DNA of 59,275 bases from Candidatus Merdivicinus excrementipullorum (GCA_018716725.1 DVJP01000080.1:1-59275), one strand, 5' to 3'. Positions 43,341 to 52,831 are shown, counted from the first letter of the stretch. The notes: a model not told the origin generated them from the letters alone. Numbers and translations: made by a program.

Positions 43341-45725
43341 ATGGCAAGCAAAATCAAAACCCTTTATGTTGTCCACCATTCCCACACCGACATCGGCTAC
43401 ACGGATTTGCAGGAGCACGTCATTGACGGCCAGATTGACCACATCCGTTCGGCGGTCCGCCTGATGCGGGATCCCCAAAACCGGGATTTCCGCTGGAACT
43501 GCGAAACCTATTACTGCGTGGAGGAATTTTTGAAATCCGCCTCCCAAGAGGAAAAGGAGCAGTTCTTCCAGCTTATCAAAAGCGGGGAAATGGGGATTTC
43601 CGCCACTTATCTGAACTTTAACGACCTTCTGGACAGCGATGTCCACATGGAACGGGTGCGGGAGTGCGTCCGGATGTTCCGGGAACACGGGATTTCCGTA
43701 AAAACCGCCATGACCGCCGACATCAACGGATTTTCCATGGGTCAGCGGGACGCTTTGATTGAAAACGGCGTGGAGTTTTTCTATACCAATATCCACACCC
43801 ACCACGGCATGTACCCCCTTTATCAGAACCAGAACGCCTACTGGTGGGAAAACGCCGCCGGGAAACGGCTGCTGGTCTGGAACGGCGAGCACTACAACCT
43901 GGGCAACGCCCTGGGCTTAAAGCCCAACCGGAATTACCACCCCATGACCCGGAACATTTACGACGGGCCTTTGGATTTCAGCGACCCGGTGGGGGTCCTG
44001 CACACGGTTCTCAGCCGGTACCTGGAAGTGTGCGAGGAAAACGGCTACCCCTATGATTTCATCGTAACCTCTGTGTCCGGCGTATTCAGCGACAACGCCC
44101 CGCCTGCGCTGGAAATCCTCCGGACCATTGAAGGCTTCCGGCAGCGTTACCCGGAGGACGTGGAAATCCGCATGGTTTCCCTCCAGGAGCTTTACGCGGC
44201 CATTGCCCCCAAATTGCAGGACGCGCCGGTTTACCGGGGCGATCTCAACGACTGGTGGGCCAACGGCGTAGGTTCCACCCCCTATGCGGTGAAGCACTAT
44301 CGGGAGGCCCAGCGCCGGTACCATCTCTGCGGGCGGCTGGATGCCCAGTGCTATGAAAAGTACCCGGACTATGCCCGCGCCGCCCAGGACAACCTCCTCC
44401 TTTATGCGGAGCACACCTGGGGCCATTCCTCCACTATCACCAACCCCTTTGAAGCCATGGTGGTGAACCTGGATATGCGGAAAAACAGCTACGCATCCAA
44501 GGCCCACGAAAGCGCCTCCCGGATGCTCAACCAGATTTCCGCGGAAAAAGGCGGACTGATTAACTACTACAATACCAGCGGCAAAATCCGGGCGCTGAAC
44601 CCCAACAGCAGCGCCGGCCTTCAGGCGGTGGAGTTCTATATTGAAAGCCCCGATCTAAACCGGGCAAGGATCACCGATGAAACCGGCCGGGAGATTCCCT
44701 GCCAGGTTTCCCCCCATCCCAGAGGGCGGCGCATCACCTTCTTAGACGCCTTCGCGCCCTATGGGGAAAAGGTGTATACCTATGAGGAACTGCCCGCCCC
44801 AAAAGCCGAAGTCAACAGCCGCAAAGCCTATGTGGGGGCCGACCGGATTCGGGATGTGGAGAATGATTACGAAACCTTCTCCTATCAAATTCCGTACGCT
44901 TATGAAAACAAGTGGTTTAAGCTGGCTTATGAGCCTGGAAAAGGCGTGACCTCCTTTGTCAACAAGAAAACCGGCAAAGAAATGCTGTCTAAAGAGGGCA
45001 TTCCCTTCTTTACCCCCATTTATGAACGCACCCCCATCCGGTACGGGCAGACTGACGTTTACGAGGAACGCCGGCTCTTGGGCCGGAATATCCGGGGCCA
45101 GCACGCAAAGCTTTACACCGGTGAGTTACAGGAAGTTGTCTGCCGGGAACACGGCCCGGTGTTCACCCTGCTGGAGCTGAAATTCAAGCTGGAAGGCGCT
45201 ATCCATTGCAGCGTGTGGATTCGGTTCTATGAGAATATGCCCCGGATTGAGTGGAAACTGGAACTGGGAAAAACCATTTCCATGGACATCGAAAGCGTCT
45301 TTTTACCCTTGGATTTGCAGATGGAGGACCGCACCCTCTGGATCCGCAAGGGAACCGAGGCCTTCCGCCCCGGCATCGACCAGCTGCCCGGCTCCGGCAT
45401 GGAATATTACATGTCCGACGACGGCCTGGCCTATGTGGGGAAAGAGGGCACCGTCCTCGTCGGCTTCCCGGACGTTCCCCTGATTTACATGGGCGAGATG
45501 CGGCATCATCCCATCCGCCTTTGCGACAACAAGCCGGAAAACAACCGGCGGCCGGTGTACTCCTGGGTCATGAACAACACCTGGGAAACCAATTTCAAGA
45601 TGGATTTATCCGGCTTTTGCGAATTCTGCTACTCTTTAGAGCTTTCCGGGGAAGAAACCGGCGAAGCGGCCCTGAACCAGCTGCGGGAACGTTCCTTTGC
45701 CCCTTATGTGCTGATTATCCAGTAA
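43341..45725 (+). CDS. GH38-like glycosidase (DUF5054-like)
   Basis: A 794-residue protein that begins directly with the GH38 zinc motif VHHSHTDIGYTD (His13, His15, Asp17); ADINGFS supplies a candidate nucleophile Asp127 where alpha-mannosidases have PDxFG. The rest is a helical bundle and large beta-sandwich. It lacks the 250-residue N-terminal domain of the mannosidase at 1.4 kb and is only distantly related, so mannosidase activity is not certain. Start after AGGAGAAATCAA, 18 bases behind the GH3 gene. Confidence 0.78.
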   Translation: MASKIKTLYVVHHSHTDIGYTDLQEHVIDGQIDHIRSAVRLMRDPQNRDFRWNCETYYCVEEFLKSASQEEKEQFFQLIKSGEMGISATYLNFNDLLDSDVHMERVRECVRMFREHGISVKTAMTADINGFSMGQRDALIENGVEFFYTNIHTHHGMYPLYQNQNAYWWENAAGKRLLVWNGEHYNLGNALGLKPNRNYHPMTRNIYDGPLDFSDPVGVLHTVLSRYLEVCEENGYPYDFIVTSVSGVFSDNAPPALEILRTIEGFRQRYPEDVEIRMVSLQELYAAIAPKLQDAPVYRGDLNDWWANGVGSTPYAVKHYREAQRRYHLCGRLDAQCYEKYPDYARAAQDNLLLYAEHTWGHSSTITNPFEAMVVNLDMRKNSYASKAHESASRMLNQISAEKGGLINYYNTSGKIRALNPNSSAGLQAVEFYIESPDLNRARITDETGREIPCQVSPHPRGRRITFLDAFAPYGEKVYTYEELPAPKAEVNSRKAYVGADRIRDVENDYETFSYQIPYAYENKWFKLAYEPGKGVTSFVNKKTGKEMLSKEGIPFFTPIYERTPIRYGQTDVYEERRLLGRNIRGQHAKLYTGELQEVVCREHGPVFTLLELKFKLEGAIHCSVWIRFYENMPRIEWKLELGKTISMDIESVFLPLDLQMEDRTLWIRKGTEAFRPGIDQLPGSGMEYYMSDDGLAYVGKEGTVLVGFPDVPLIYMGEMRHHPIRLCDNKPENNRRPVYSWVMNNTWETNFKMDLSGFCEFCYSLELSGEETGEAALNQLRERSFAPYVLIIQ

Positions 45726-45744
45726 CATTTCCTGATGGAATTGC

Positions 45745-45990
45745 GGGCGGCCCTATTGGCCGCCTGTTCCATTTTGAAACATTTTGAAAAAACGCGGGAC
45801 GATGTAGGCATCGTCCCCTACAATTTTCCGGAAAATTTCGAAATGATTTGCAGGGGAGGGCGTCCGTCTGCCCGTTCCATAGGAAAACCCCCGTATCCAA
45901 AAATAGGGTACGGGGGTTTTGCACAACTAAACGAAAAACGCATCGTTGCAGGGGCCGGGTTTCCCGGCCCGCATAAAATAGAAAAACGTT
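45745..45990. repeat. GTAGGGG-type palindromic repeats
   Basis: GGGACGATGTAGGCATCGTC (from 45798, closing CCCTACA), CGTATCC...GGGTACGGGGG (from 45891) and a GCAGGGGCCGGGTTTCCCGG unit (from 45949). The spacers carry GAAACATTTTGAAAA-like words. No gene is seen. Confidence 0.7.
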
Positions 45991-45999
45991 TCCGGAAAA

Positions 46000-46770
46000 T
46001 CATCCGGCCAGCTGGATGATTGCGTAAAGAAGGGGCTGGTGCAGCAGGTAAATAAGAAGGGAATGGCGGCCCAAAAAGCTCAGGGCCGGGACATTTAAAA
46101 CCCGTATCCGCCGCCAGATATGGGAGCCGCTTACAGTCCGGTATAAAAAATAGCCCGCCAAAAATAAGAACATCCAGGGCAGCAGCGGGAAATAATCGGT
46201 GGAGAAAAAGTCCGGCGGCAAGAAGCCCAAATAGGCCGCCAGATTCCCCTGATACCAGCTTTGGGGCAGGGAAATCATGGAAAACCCGCCGAAGCCAAGG
46301 TACCCCTGGTCCACATTGGCTGTGAAAAAGTAAAGGAACAGGGAAAGGGCCAGTCCAGCCGCCGCCGGGATTTTGCAAAGCAGCTTTTCTAAGGGGATCA
46401 GCAGGAGCATGCAGGAGCCCAGGAGGGTGAGGATCCCAAAAACAATCCGGTTTTGGGGCATCACCGCCAAGGTCACGGCCGTAACCAGCATCCCTGCGCC
46501 GAAAACCGTAATCCCCCGGCGGAAATGCCGTTTCCCCAGGGGCCAGCAGAAGCCGGACAGCAGGATAAAGGTCCAGCAGATGCTCCTTTGCCATAGAAAC
46601 ATGCCGGAGGACCTCATGTCAATCCCGGATACGCCCAGCAGATGGACCATATCCCACACCAGATGATAAAAAACCATGCTGATAATGACCAGCCCCCGGA
46701 TGGTGTCCAAAAAGCCGTACCGGTTTCCTTTGGCCGCCGGGATGGGAATAGCTCTGAAAGATTCTGTCAT
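46000..46770 (-). CDS. DUF1624 / heparan-alpha-glucosaminide N-acetyltransferase-like membrane protein
   Basis: A 256-residue protein with about seven membrane helices. RYGFLDTIRGLVIISMVFYH is the conserved start of the DUF1624/YeiB-like acyltransferase group, followed by LVWDMVHLLG and a final LGRHSLLIYLLHQPLLY. Such proteins move acyl groups across the membrane onto sugars or lipids. The ATG at 46770 fits AAGGG; a GTG three codons upstream is less likely. Expressed from a MerR-type promoter. Confidence 0.85.
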   Translation of the reverse strand: MTESFRAIPIPAAKGNRYGFLDTIRGLVIISMVFYHLVWDMVHLLGVSGIDMRSSGMFLWQRSICWTFILLSGFCWPLGKRHFRRGITVFGAGMLVTAVTLAVMPQNRIVFGILTLLGSCMLLLIPLEKLLCKIPAAAGLALSLFLYFFTANVDQGYLGFGGFSMISLPQSWYQGNLAAYLGFLPPDFFSTDYFPLLPWMFLFLAGYFLYRTVSGSHIWRRIRVLNVPALSFLGRHSLLIYLLHQPLLYAIIQLAG

Positions 46771-46808
46771 GCCCCTCACCCTTTTTTCGACAAATTTCGT
46801 ATATACTT

Positions 46809-46839
46809 AGTATATACCATGGAGCGGGCTCCATGTCAA
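46809..46839 (-). promoter_or_regulatory. MerR-type promoter/operator before the DUF1624 gene
   Basis: On the minus strand TTGACA (46834-46839), 19-base spacer, TATACT (46809-46814), with palindrome GGAGCCCGCTCC (46821-46832). The first 11 bases, TTGACATGGAG, equal those of the site at 39717. Confidence 0.75.
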
Positions 46840-46898
46840 GAAGAAATTCAAAAAGAAAAAGCCCCCGGCCGGGAATCTCCCAACCAGAGGTCTTGTCA

Positions 46899-47891
46899 TT
46901 ATGCCAGGTGGATTTCCCCGGCGATGTTCCGTTCAAAAATCTCCCGGACGCCGTCCAGCCGTTTCGTCTGGCCCAGCGCCCACATGAGCTTGGTGACGGC
47001 CGCTTCGGTGGTCATGTCCCCGGCGGGGATGACCCCGGCTTCCAGGATTTTCCGGCCCACTTCATAAATGGAGAAATCGCTGGTGTCGTAAAGGCACTGG
47101 CTGCACACCACTACCGCCACGCCCTTTTCCACCAGGGCATGGATTTTTTCCGACAAATCCCGGCGGATAAAGTGCAGCCCTCCGGCCCCGAATGCCTCCA
47201 GGATAATCCCCCGGTAGGGCATTTGCGCCAGGGCGTCAAAAATCTGGGGGTTTGTGCCGGGAATCAGCTTCAGCAGGAAAACATCGTTGCAAAGGCGGCT
47301 GTTTAGCTGGGTTTGGCCTTCCGGCGGGGCGGAATGGTCGTAAACTTCCAAGCCGCTGGCTAAAATTTCCCCCCGGTAAGGGGAATTGACGCTGGCGAAG
47401 GCGTCAAAGCCCATAGCCCGCACCTTTACCGCCCGGCAGCCCCGGATAATCTTGTGGTTGAAGGCCACGCTGACCCCGTAAAGCCCGGCGTCTACGGCGG
47501 CGAAAGCCGTGGCCAGGTTCCCGGGAGCGTCGGACAGGGGCGAGGAAATGGGCAGCTGGGAGCCGGTGAACACCACCGGTTTTTGCAGGTTTTCCAGCAT
47601 AAAAGTCAGCATGGAGGCGGTGTAGGCCATGGTATCGGTGCCGTGGGTAATAACAATGCCGTCGTAATCCGGCAGGGCTTCATACACCGACTGGGCAATG
47701 AGCCGCCACTCCTCCGACTGGATGTTGGAGCTGTCCAGATTTAGGATATTGCGGCTTTGGATCTCATAATAATGGGAATATTCCCGGATGATCCGGTCAA
47801 AAGCTGTGGGGGCGGCTTCCGGCGCCAGGCCGTCCTCCCCTTGAACCGAAGCGATGGTGCCGCCGGTGGTGAGAAGCAGGATTTTTTTCAT
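46899..47891 (-). CDS. ansA: Type I L-asparaginase
   Basis: A 330-residue cytoplasmic asparaginase: KKILLLTTGGTIAS (first catalytic Thr), ITHGTDTMAYTASML (second Thr-Asp pair), FTGSQLPISSPLSDAPGNL. It hydrolyses asparagine to aspartate and ammonia; without a signal peptide it serves internal asparagine. Its ATG overlaps the stop of the kinase gene upstream (ATGA), so both are translated together. Confidence 0.93.
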   Translation of the reverse strand: MKKILLLTTGGTIASVQGEDGLAPEAAPTAFDRIIREYSHYYEIQSRNILNLDSSNIQSEEWRLIAQSVYEALPDYDGIVITHGTDTMAYTASMLTFMLENLQKPVVFTGSQLPISSPLSDAPGNLATAFAAVDAGLYGVSVAFNHKIIRGCRAVKVRAMGFDAFASVNSPYRGEILASGLEVYDHSAPPEGQTQLNSRLCNDVFLLKLIPGTNPQIFDALAQMPYRGIILEAFGAGGLHFIRRDLSEKIHALVEKGVAVVVCSQCLYDTSDFSIYEVGRKILEAGVIPAGDMTTEAAVTKLMWALGQTKRLDGVREIFERNIAGEIHLA

Positions 47892-48874
47892 TGGGACTCC
47901 TTTGCAAGAAGGGAAATTTCCCGGAAACCGGCTTCCACTTCTTCCTTTTTGTGCAGGAAATTTTCGTGGTTGTGGTATTCGATTTCCCAGACATAGGCGT
48001 CCGTCATATCCCAGAGAAGCCGGTAGAGCTTATTCTTTTTCTGCCGGTCCGGAGTGTCGGCGGGGGCGGGGCCGTAGCCTTCCAGGAAGTGTTCGTTAAT
48101 CATCCAGGGGTTGGCGAAATCGTAGTCCAAATCCCCGAAGTACGCCCGGTCCCCGTCAATAATGGCGGCGATTTCCCAGGCGCCGTTTTTCCGCTGGGCC
48201 AGCACGTTGCCCTCCCACAAATCCGCGTGAACCAGCGCCGGGCTCTGTACGGATTCAAAAAGGGGCGCGTTTTCCGTGAAAAGGTCACGGATGCCGGAAA
48301 TCAGGCTTTGTTCCATCAGTCGGTATTTCAAAAGCAGATCGGAAACGTCCGACAGCTCCTTCATCAGCGCGTCAAACCAGGACTGGAAGCCATGCCCGGT
48401 GGAAACATCCCACACCCGGCCGAAGGACGGGCCTTTGATTTGGTGGAGCTTTGCCATGTGGCGGCCGGTTTCCCGGTAAAGGGCGGGCTTTGCCTCCGGC
48501 GGGACAGAAGGGTCTGACAGGGGGACGGCGTCCAAGCAGTCCACCAGCATGAAATCCCGGTCCAGCAGTTCCTTGGAGGAATCGACAGCCAGTAAATGGG
48601 AGCAGGGGATGCCGGCTGCCTCGCACAGGCGGTCAACCTCGGCCTCAGCCTCCATTAGGTGAAGCTCAAAGGGGATGAGAAGCTCCCTCTTGACCGGGCC
48701 GGCCCGCAGGACCACCGGCGTCCGGTCGGAAAAATCCAGCCGGACGGTGTTGTTGAACATGCCGCCTGCCAGCACTGTAAATTTTGTCAGGGTATTGCCG
48801 GGAAAATACCGGGCCGATACCAATCGTACCTCCTCTTCCGTCAAGGGACGGGCAATCAGGGAGCCTTCAATCAT
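47888..48874 (-). CDS. Aminoglycoside phosphotransferase-family kinase
   Basis: A 328-residue APH/choline-kinase-fold protein: FTVLAGGMFNNTVRL (nucleotide loop), VHADLWEGNVL (catalytic HxDxxxxN) and IDGDRAYFGDLDYDFA (metal Asp). It could be a fructosamine kinase, a choline-type kinase or a resistance-like enzyme; pairing with asparaginase gives a faint hint of Amadori-amino-acid recycling. ATG 48874 lies seven bases after AGAGG; a longer frame to 48934 lacks a ribosome site. Confidence 0.8.
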   Translation of the reverse strand: MIEGSLIARPLTEEEVRLVSARYFPGNTLTKFTVLAGGMFNNTVRLDFSDRTPVVLRAGPVKRELLIPFELHLMEAEAEVDRLCEAAGIPCSHLLAVDSSKELLDRDFMLVDCLDAVPLSDPSVPPEAKPALYRETGRHMAKLHQIKGPSFGRVWDVSTGHGFQSWFDALMKELSDVSDLLLKYRLMEQSLISGIRDLFTENAPLFESVQSPALVHADLWEGNVLAQRKNGAWEIAAIIDGDRAYFGDLDYDFANPWMINEHFLEGYGPAPADTPDRQKKNKLYRLLWDMTDAYVWEIEYHNHENFLHKKEEVEAGFREISLLAKESQ

Positions 48875-48954
48875 AGGATAACCTCTTTTCAGTGGAATAA
48901 ATAAATGGGGAAAAATACCGGACCGCTCCTTCAACGCAAACGCCGCGCCCCGCC

Positions 48955-49305
48955 GAAAAATTGAGACGTTTCTGAAAAAACGCGGGCGGATGTGGGCATC
49001 CGCCCCTACAATGCGTTTTTCGGTTAGATTTGCAAAAAGGATGGGGCATCGAGGACGCCGCCCCCTACATTTCTCATGAAATATTCCAAATGAATTGTAG
49101 GGGGCGATGCCTACATCGCCCCGCAGATTTGGTAAAAAATGCGATAGGGAAACAGCGGGCCGGGCGACCCGGCCCCTACAATGCGTTTTTCGGTTGGATT
49201 TGCAGAAACGATGCTCCGCGGACTTGGTAAAATGTGATGGCGAAATGGCGATGGCGGGCGGCCAATGGCCGCCCCTACAACTGGTGAATCGCCGGTGATG
49301 ATTCG
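48955..49305. repeat. Large cluster of GTAGGGG-type palindromic repeats
   Basis: GGGCGGATGTGGGCATCCGC (from 48983, closing CCCCTACA), a CATCGAGGACGCCGCCCCC unit (from about 49046), GTAGGGGGCGATGCCTACAT (from 49098), GGGCCGGGCGACCCGGCCCC (49159-49178) and GGCGGCCAATGGCCGCCCC (49257-49275). The spacer AATGCGTTTTTCGGTT occurs twice (49010 and 49180). No gene is seen between 48875 and 49308. Confidence 0.8.
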
Positions 49306-49308
49306 CCG

Positions 49309-51708
49309 CTACTTCAATTCGACAATGGTGACGCCGTCCTCCCCCTCGCCGTAAACGCCTAAACGGAAGGATTTAACGCATTTTACTTCCTTCAAATGCT
49401 TCTGCACCGCAGTCCGCAAAGCGCCGGTTCCCCGGCCGTGGATGATGGTGGCCTGATTTACATGGGTCAGGACGCAGTTGTCAAGGAAAGCGTCCAGCAC
49501 GAAAATGGCCTCGTCGGTGGTCATGCCCCGCAGGTCGCATTCCGTGGGCGCCCGCCGCCCGGCCACATTTACCGACCGGCTGACAGAACCCCGTTGTTTG
49601 CCCACATTGGACCCGTTAAACTGCACCTTCTTTTTCTCAATGAGCCGCAGGTTTTCGATTTTCGCTTTAGTCTTGATGATGCCCGCCTGCACCAGCACGT
49701 TGCCGGATTTGTCCGGGTCCTGCATGACGGTGCCTTCCTTGTCAATGTCCACAATCAGCACCGTGTCGCCCTTTTTCAGGGGGCGGGGCAGGACGTAGCC
49801 GTCGTTTAAGGAACGCTGGGCAACGGGGTTCGCCGTGTCGTACATTTTATCCAGCCGGGACCGCAGCTGGGAGCGTGCCGCCAGGGCTTTTTTGGAAAAT
49901 TCCGCCCGGTCCTGCTCCTTGCGGATCTCGTTCAATTCATCCATTAAGGCGTTGGCCTGGCCCTGCACCTGGGAAACAATCCGCATGGCCTGCTGTTTGG
50001 CCTTTTCCACCTCAGCGGTCCGTTCTTCAGCCAGCTTCTGCTGGTAGTCCTTCAATTCCTTCCGGGTGCGGTTGATTTCCGCCTGGGCTTCCTCCACCTC
50101 CCGGGTGCGCTCCTCAAACTGCTGGCGGGAGGCTTCCAAGGACTCGATAACGTCCTCAAACCGCTTGTTCTCGCTCTGCACCAGCTCTTTGGCGTGCTCA
50201 ATAATGTCCTCCGAAAGGCCCAGCTTCTGGGAAATGGCGAAGGCGTTGGAGCGGCCCGGCACGCCGATAAGCAGCCGGTAGGTGGGCTTTAAGCTCTCCA
50301 CGTCAAATTCGCAGCAGGCGTTTTCCACCTTTTCCGTCTGCAAGGCGTACATTTTCAGCTCCGCGTAATGGGTGGTGGCCGCCACCCGGCAGCCCCGTTT
50401 CCGGAATTTTTCCAGGATGGAGATGGCCAGCGCCGCGCCTTCCACAGGGTCGGTGCCGGAGCCAAGTTCGTCCACCAGCACTAAGGACCGGTAATCCGCC
50501 TCATTCAGAATGGAAATCAGGTTGGTCATGTGGGCGGAGAAGGTGGACAGGGACTGCTCAATGCTCTGCTCGTCGCCGATGTCCACCAAAATATTCTCAA
50601 AGGTGGACACGGAGGAGCCGGCGGAAACCGGAATCAGCATCCCGCACATGGTCATTAAAGTCAGCAGCCCCAAGGTTTTCAAGGTAACGGTTTTACCGCC
50701 GGTGTTGGGGCCGGTGATTACCAGGCAGGAGAACTCATCCCCCAGGTGCACGTCGATGGGCACCACCTTTTTCCGGTCAATGAGGGGGTGCCGGGCTTTT
50801 TTCAGGTCAATGCGGCCGTCTTCCGTGACGTTGGGCATCATGGCGTTCATTTTGGAGGCGAGACGCGCCTTGGCGAACAGGACGTTTAAATTCATGAGCT
50901 TGCCGAAAAGGAGAGTGATGTCCTCGCCGCAGTCGGCGCACCGGGCGGAGAACTCCGCCAAAATCCGTTCGATTTCCTCTTTTTCCTTGGCCTGAAGAAC
51001 CCGAATTTCGTTGTTGGCCTCCACAACCCCCATAGGCTCGATGAAGTAGGTGGAGCCGGAAGCGGAGGTGTCGTGGACCAGGCCGTCAATGGAGCTGCGG
51101 TATTCCGCCTTGACGGGTACCACGAAACGGCCGTCCCGCATGGTGACGATGGAATCCTGCAAATATTTCTGGTAGGTGCTGGAATGGATGAGCTTTTCCA
51201 TCCGTTCCCTTGCCTTCAGCTCCGTCTGGCGGATTTTCCGCCGGATGGCCAGCAGCTCGCCGGAGGCAGTGTCGGCGATTTCCTCCTCGCTGATAAAGGC
51301 GGCGGAAATGTCCCGTTCCAGGGTCTGGTTGGTGTACAGGGAGAATAAATCCTCCGTAATGGAATTTTCCTCCTCCTCAAACTGGTGCGCCCATTGGAGC
51401 AGGGAACGGGACTGGCGCAGCACCGCCCCGATGTTTAACAGGTCCCGGGGGGATAAAACGCCCCCGGCCATGGCCACCTTGAGCCGGCCGCCCGGATCCC
51501 GCAGGCCCGTAAAGCTGGGGGAGCCGAACCGGACGGACAGGTTGAAGGCGTCGTCGGTGCGTTTTAAGGAACGGATTACTTGGTCTAAATCCGTTTCCGG
51601 TTCAATGGACAGGGCCATCTGGCGGGAGGCGTCGCAGCAGGTTTCCTCCGCCAGCATTTCTAAAACTTTGTCCAGTTCCAGGATTTTGGTATATTTTTTG
51701 TGTATCAT
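49309..51708 (-). CDS. mutS2: MutS2 family ATPase/endonuclease with Smr domain
   Basis: A 799-residue MutS2. Core and lever helices (1-320), ATPase with Walker A VITGPNTGGKTVTLK, VLVDELGSGTDPVEGAAL (Walker B) and ATTHYAELK, a long coiled coil (about 515-640), a KOW-like region and the C-terminal Smr domain (CDLRGMTTDEA...IIHGRGTGALR). In Firmicutes MutS2 (RqcU) splits collided ribosomes and may limit recombination. Starts at ATG 51708 with GAGGTACTCACC upstream. Confidence 0.95.
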   Translation of the reverse strand: MIHKKYTKILELDKVLEMLAEETCCDASRQMALSIEPETDLDQVIRSLKRTDDAFNLSVRFGSPSFTGLRDPGGRLKVAMAGGVLSPRDLLNIGAVLRQSRSLLQWAHQFEEEENSITEDLFSLYTNQTLERDISAAFISEEEIADTASGELLAIRRKIRQTELKARERMEKLIHSSTYQKYLQDSIVTMRDGRFVVPVKAEYRSSIDGLVHDTSASGSTYFIEPMGVVEANNEIRVLQAKEKEEIERILAEFSARCADCGEDITLLFGKLMNLNVLFAKARLASKMNAMMPNVTEDGRIDLKKARHPLIDRKKVVPIDVHLGDEFSCLVITGPNTGGKTVTLKTLGLLTLMTMCGMLIPVSAGSSVSTFENILVDIGDEQSIEQSLSTFSAHMTNLISILNEADYRSLVLVDELGSGTDPVEGAALAISILEKFRKRGCRVAATTHYAELKMYALQTEKVENACCEFDVESLKPTYRLLIGVPGRSNAFAISQKLGLSEDIIEHAKELVQSENKRFEDVIESLEASRQQFEERTREVEEAQAEINRTRKELKDYQQKLAEERTAEVEKAKQQAMRIVSQVQGQANALMDELNEIRKEQDRAEFSKKALAARSQLRSRLDKMYDTANPVAQRSLNDGYVLPRPLKKGDTVLIVDIDKEGTVMQDPDKSGNVLVQAGIIKTKAKIENLRLIEKKKVQFNGSNVGKQRGSVSRSVNVAGRRAPTECDLRGMTTDEAIFVLDAFLDNCVLTHVNQATIIHGRGTGALRTAVQKHLKEVKCVKSFRLGVYGEGEDGVTIVELK

Positions 51709-51835
51709 GGTGAGTACCTCAAATCAAATGTTTCGCTTTTTCGTATTGTTCTTTGTCTACATAAAAGATGTATTCCAGTTCCGCCTGTTGCTGTCCCGCC
51801 GGTTCTTTAATAGGAATAGAAACCTGTCAATACGG

Positions 51836-51935
51836 CGAGCTGTCGTGAATTTATTCACGACAAGAGCGCGTCCAGCGGTTGGTGTGGGGCTGTGCGGCCG
51901 CGGCGAATTAACAGCGGGGTTACCCCGCCATGGAA
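51836..51935. repeat. Repeat fragment upstream of mutS2
   Basis: A perfect hairpin GTCGTGAATTTATTCACGAC (51841-51860) is followed by GGCCGCGGCGAATTAACAGC and GGGGTTACCCC, pieces that also occur at 14560-14610 and 22305-22370. The rest of 51709-52006 shows no gene. Confidence 0.6.
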
Positions 51936-52006
51936 AAGGTGGAAGTCAATTCTTTCCTCGTGAAAATATTCATGAAAAAACCTCCGTTGATTTGGTTGCA
52001 GAGTGA

Positions 52007-52597
52007 TTACGGTAAATTTTCCGATTTTGCAAACACAGTCATGGAAACGCCGTCGTCCTGGATGAGGATATCGCCGGGAAGGTTTCGGAAGCGCCACACC
52101 ACATATAAATCCCCGGCTGCGCCGCCGATATTGGCGATCTGAAGCCCGTAAACAATCCAGAACCAGTCTTCCGGGACCAGCAAAAGGAGGATGAACAGCA
52201 GAATCCCCCACAGCACAAGGGGCGACAGGGCGATGACGATGTAGGCGCGCTTAGGGAAATAGTCCCCGCTCCCCGCATAAGCGTAAAGGCCGGTGAAGCC
52301 GTATTTTATCCGGCTTGTGCCGTACCGGCCCATGGCAAAGCCGTGGGTCCACTCATGGAGGATGATGTAAGCTATGGCGCCGGCCAGCAGCACGCCCCAC
52401 CGCAGGAAATAGAGAAGCGGATCCGACAGATCAAAAAGCGGCGCGGCGGGGACGAGAAACAGGACGGGGATTAACATCGCCGCCATAATCAGCAGCGCAA
52501 GGCCGTTGACGAGAAGGGCGGTCTTTTTATCTTTCTGCAGATTGAGCCTGAGAATTTCGCAGTAGCCTTCCGGCAGGGCGGCAGGGGCTTTTTGCAT
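52007..52597 (-). CDS. DUF3267 membrane protein with HExxH motif
   Basis: A 196-residue protein with four or so membrane helices. YIILHEWTHGFAMGRYG carries HEWTH, a zinc-protease-type HExxH at the start of a helix, as in DUF3267 proteins; two further helices follow. The family is assumed to be intramembrane metallopeptidases, without proven substrate. Start with AAAGGAAGGAG upstream. The 58-residue membrane protein lies just upstream on the same strand. Confidence 0.85.
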   Translation of the reverse strand: MQKAPAALPEGYCEILRLNLQKDKKTALLVNGLALLIMAAMLIPVLFLVPAAPLFDLSDPLLYFLRWGVLLAGAIAYIILHEWTHGFAMGRYGTSRIKYGFTGLYAYAGSGDYFPKRAYIVIALSPLVLWGILLFILLLLVPEDWFWIVYGLQIANIGGAAGDLYVVWRFRNLPGDILIQDDGVSMTVFAKSENLP

Positions 52598-52654
52598 GAG
52601 AACTCCTTCCTTTCAGATAGGGCGAATCCGGCAGCTTATTGGCCGAACCGCCTG

Positions 52655-52831
52655 CTAATAGCGAATTACATAGTAAATCACATAAATCCAGCTTAAAAGG
52701 CCGTGGAAAATCGCCCATCCAACGGAATGCCAGTTTACGTAGCTGATTACCATGGCCAGGGCGCAGCCGAAAGAGATTCCAGTTTTCACAGTCTTTTGAA
52801 TAACAGTGGGCTGTTGTTCCGGTGATGTCAT
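52655..52831 (-). CDS. Small membrane protein, 58 residues
   Basis: An open frame with an excellent ribosome site (GGAGG, seven bases before ATG 52831). Polar start MTSPEQQPTVIQKTVKTG, then a hydrophobic stretch ISFGCALAMVISYV and a second helix ending SWIYVIYYVIRY. Two membrane passes are likely. It lies 11 bases after recO and about 60 before the DUF3267 gene, so it is in the same operon. No family recognised; similar tiny membrane proteins are common and usually overlooked. Confidence 0.75.
   Translation of the reverse strand: MTSPEQQPTVIQKTVKTGISFGCALAMVISYVNWHSVGWAIFHGLLSWIYVIYYVIRY

Noticed and set aside
47888-48874. Aminoglycoside resistance gene
   Set aside because: The APH fold is shared by many metabolic kinases; co-translation with asparaginase points to metabolism, and no resistance-specific motif is seen.
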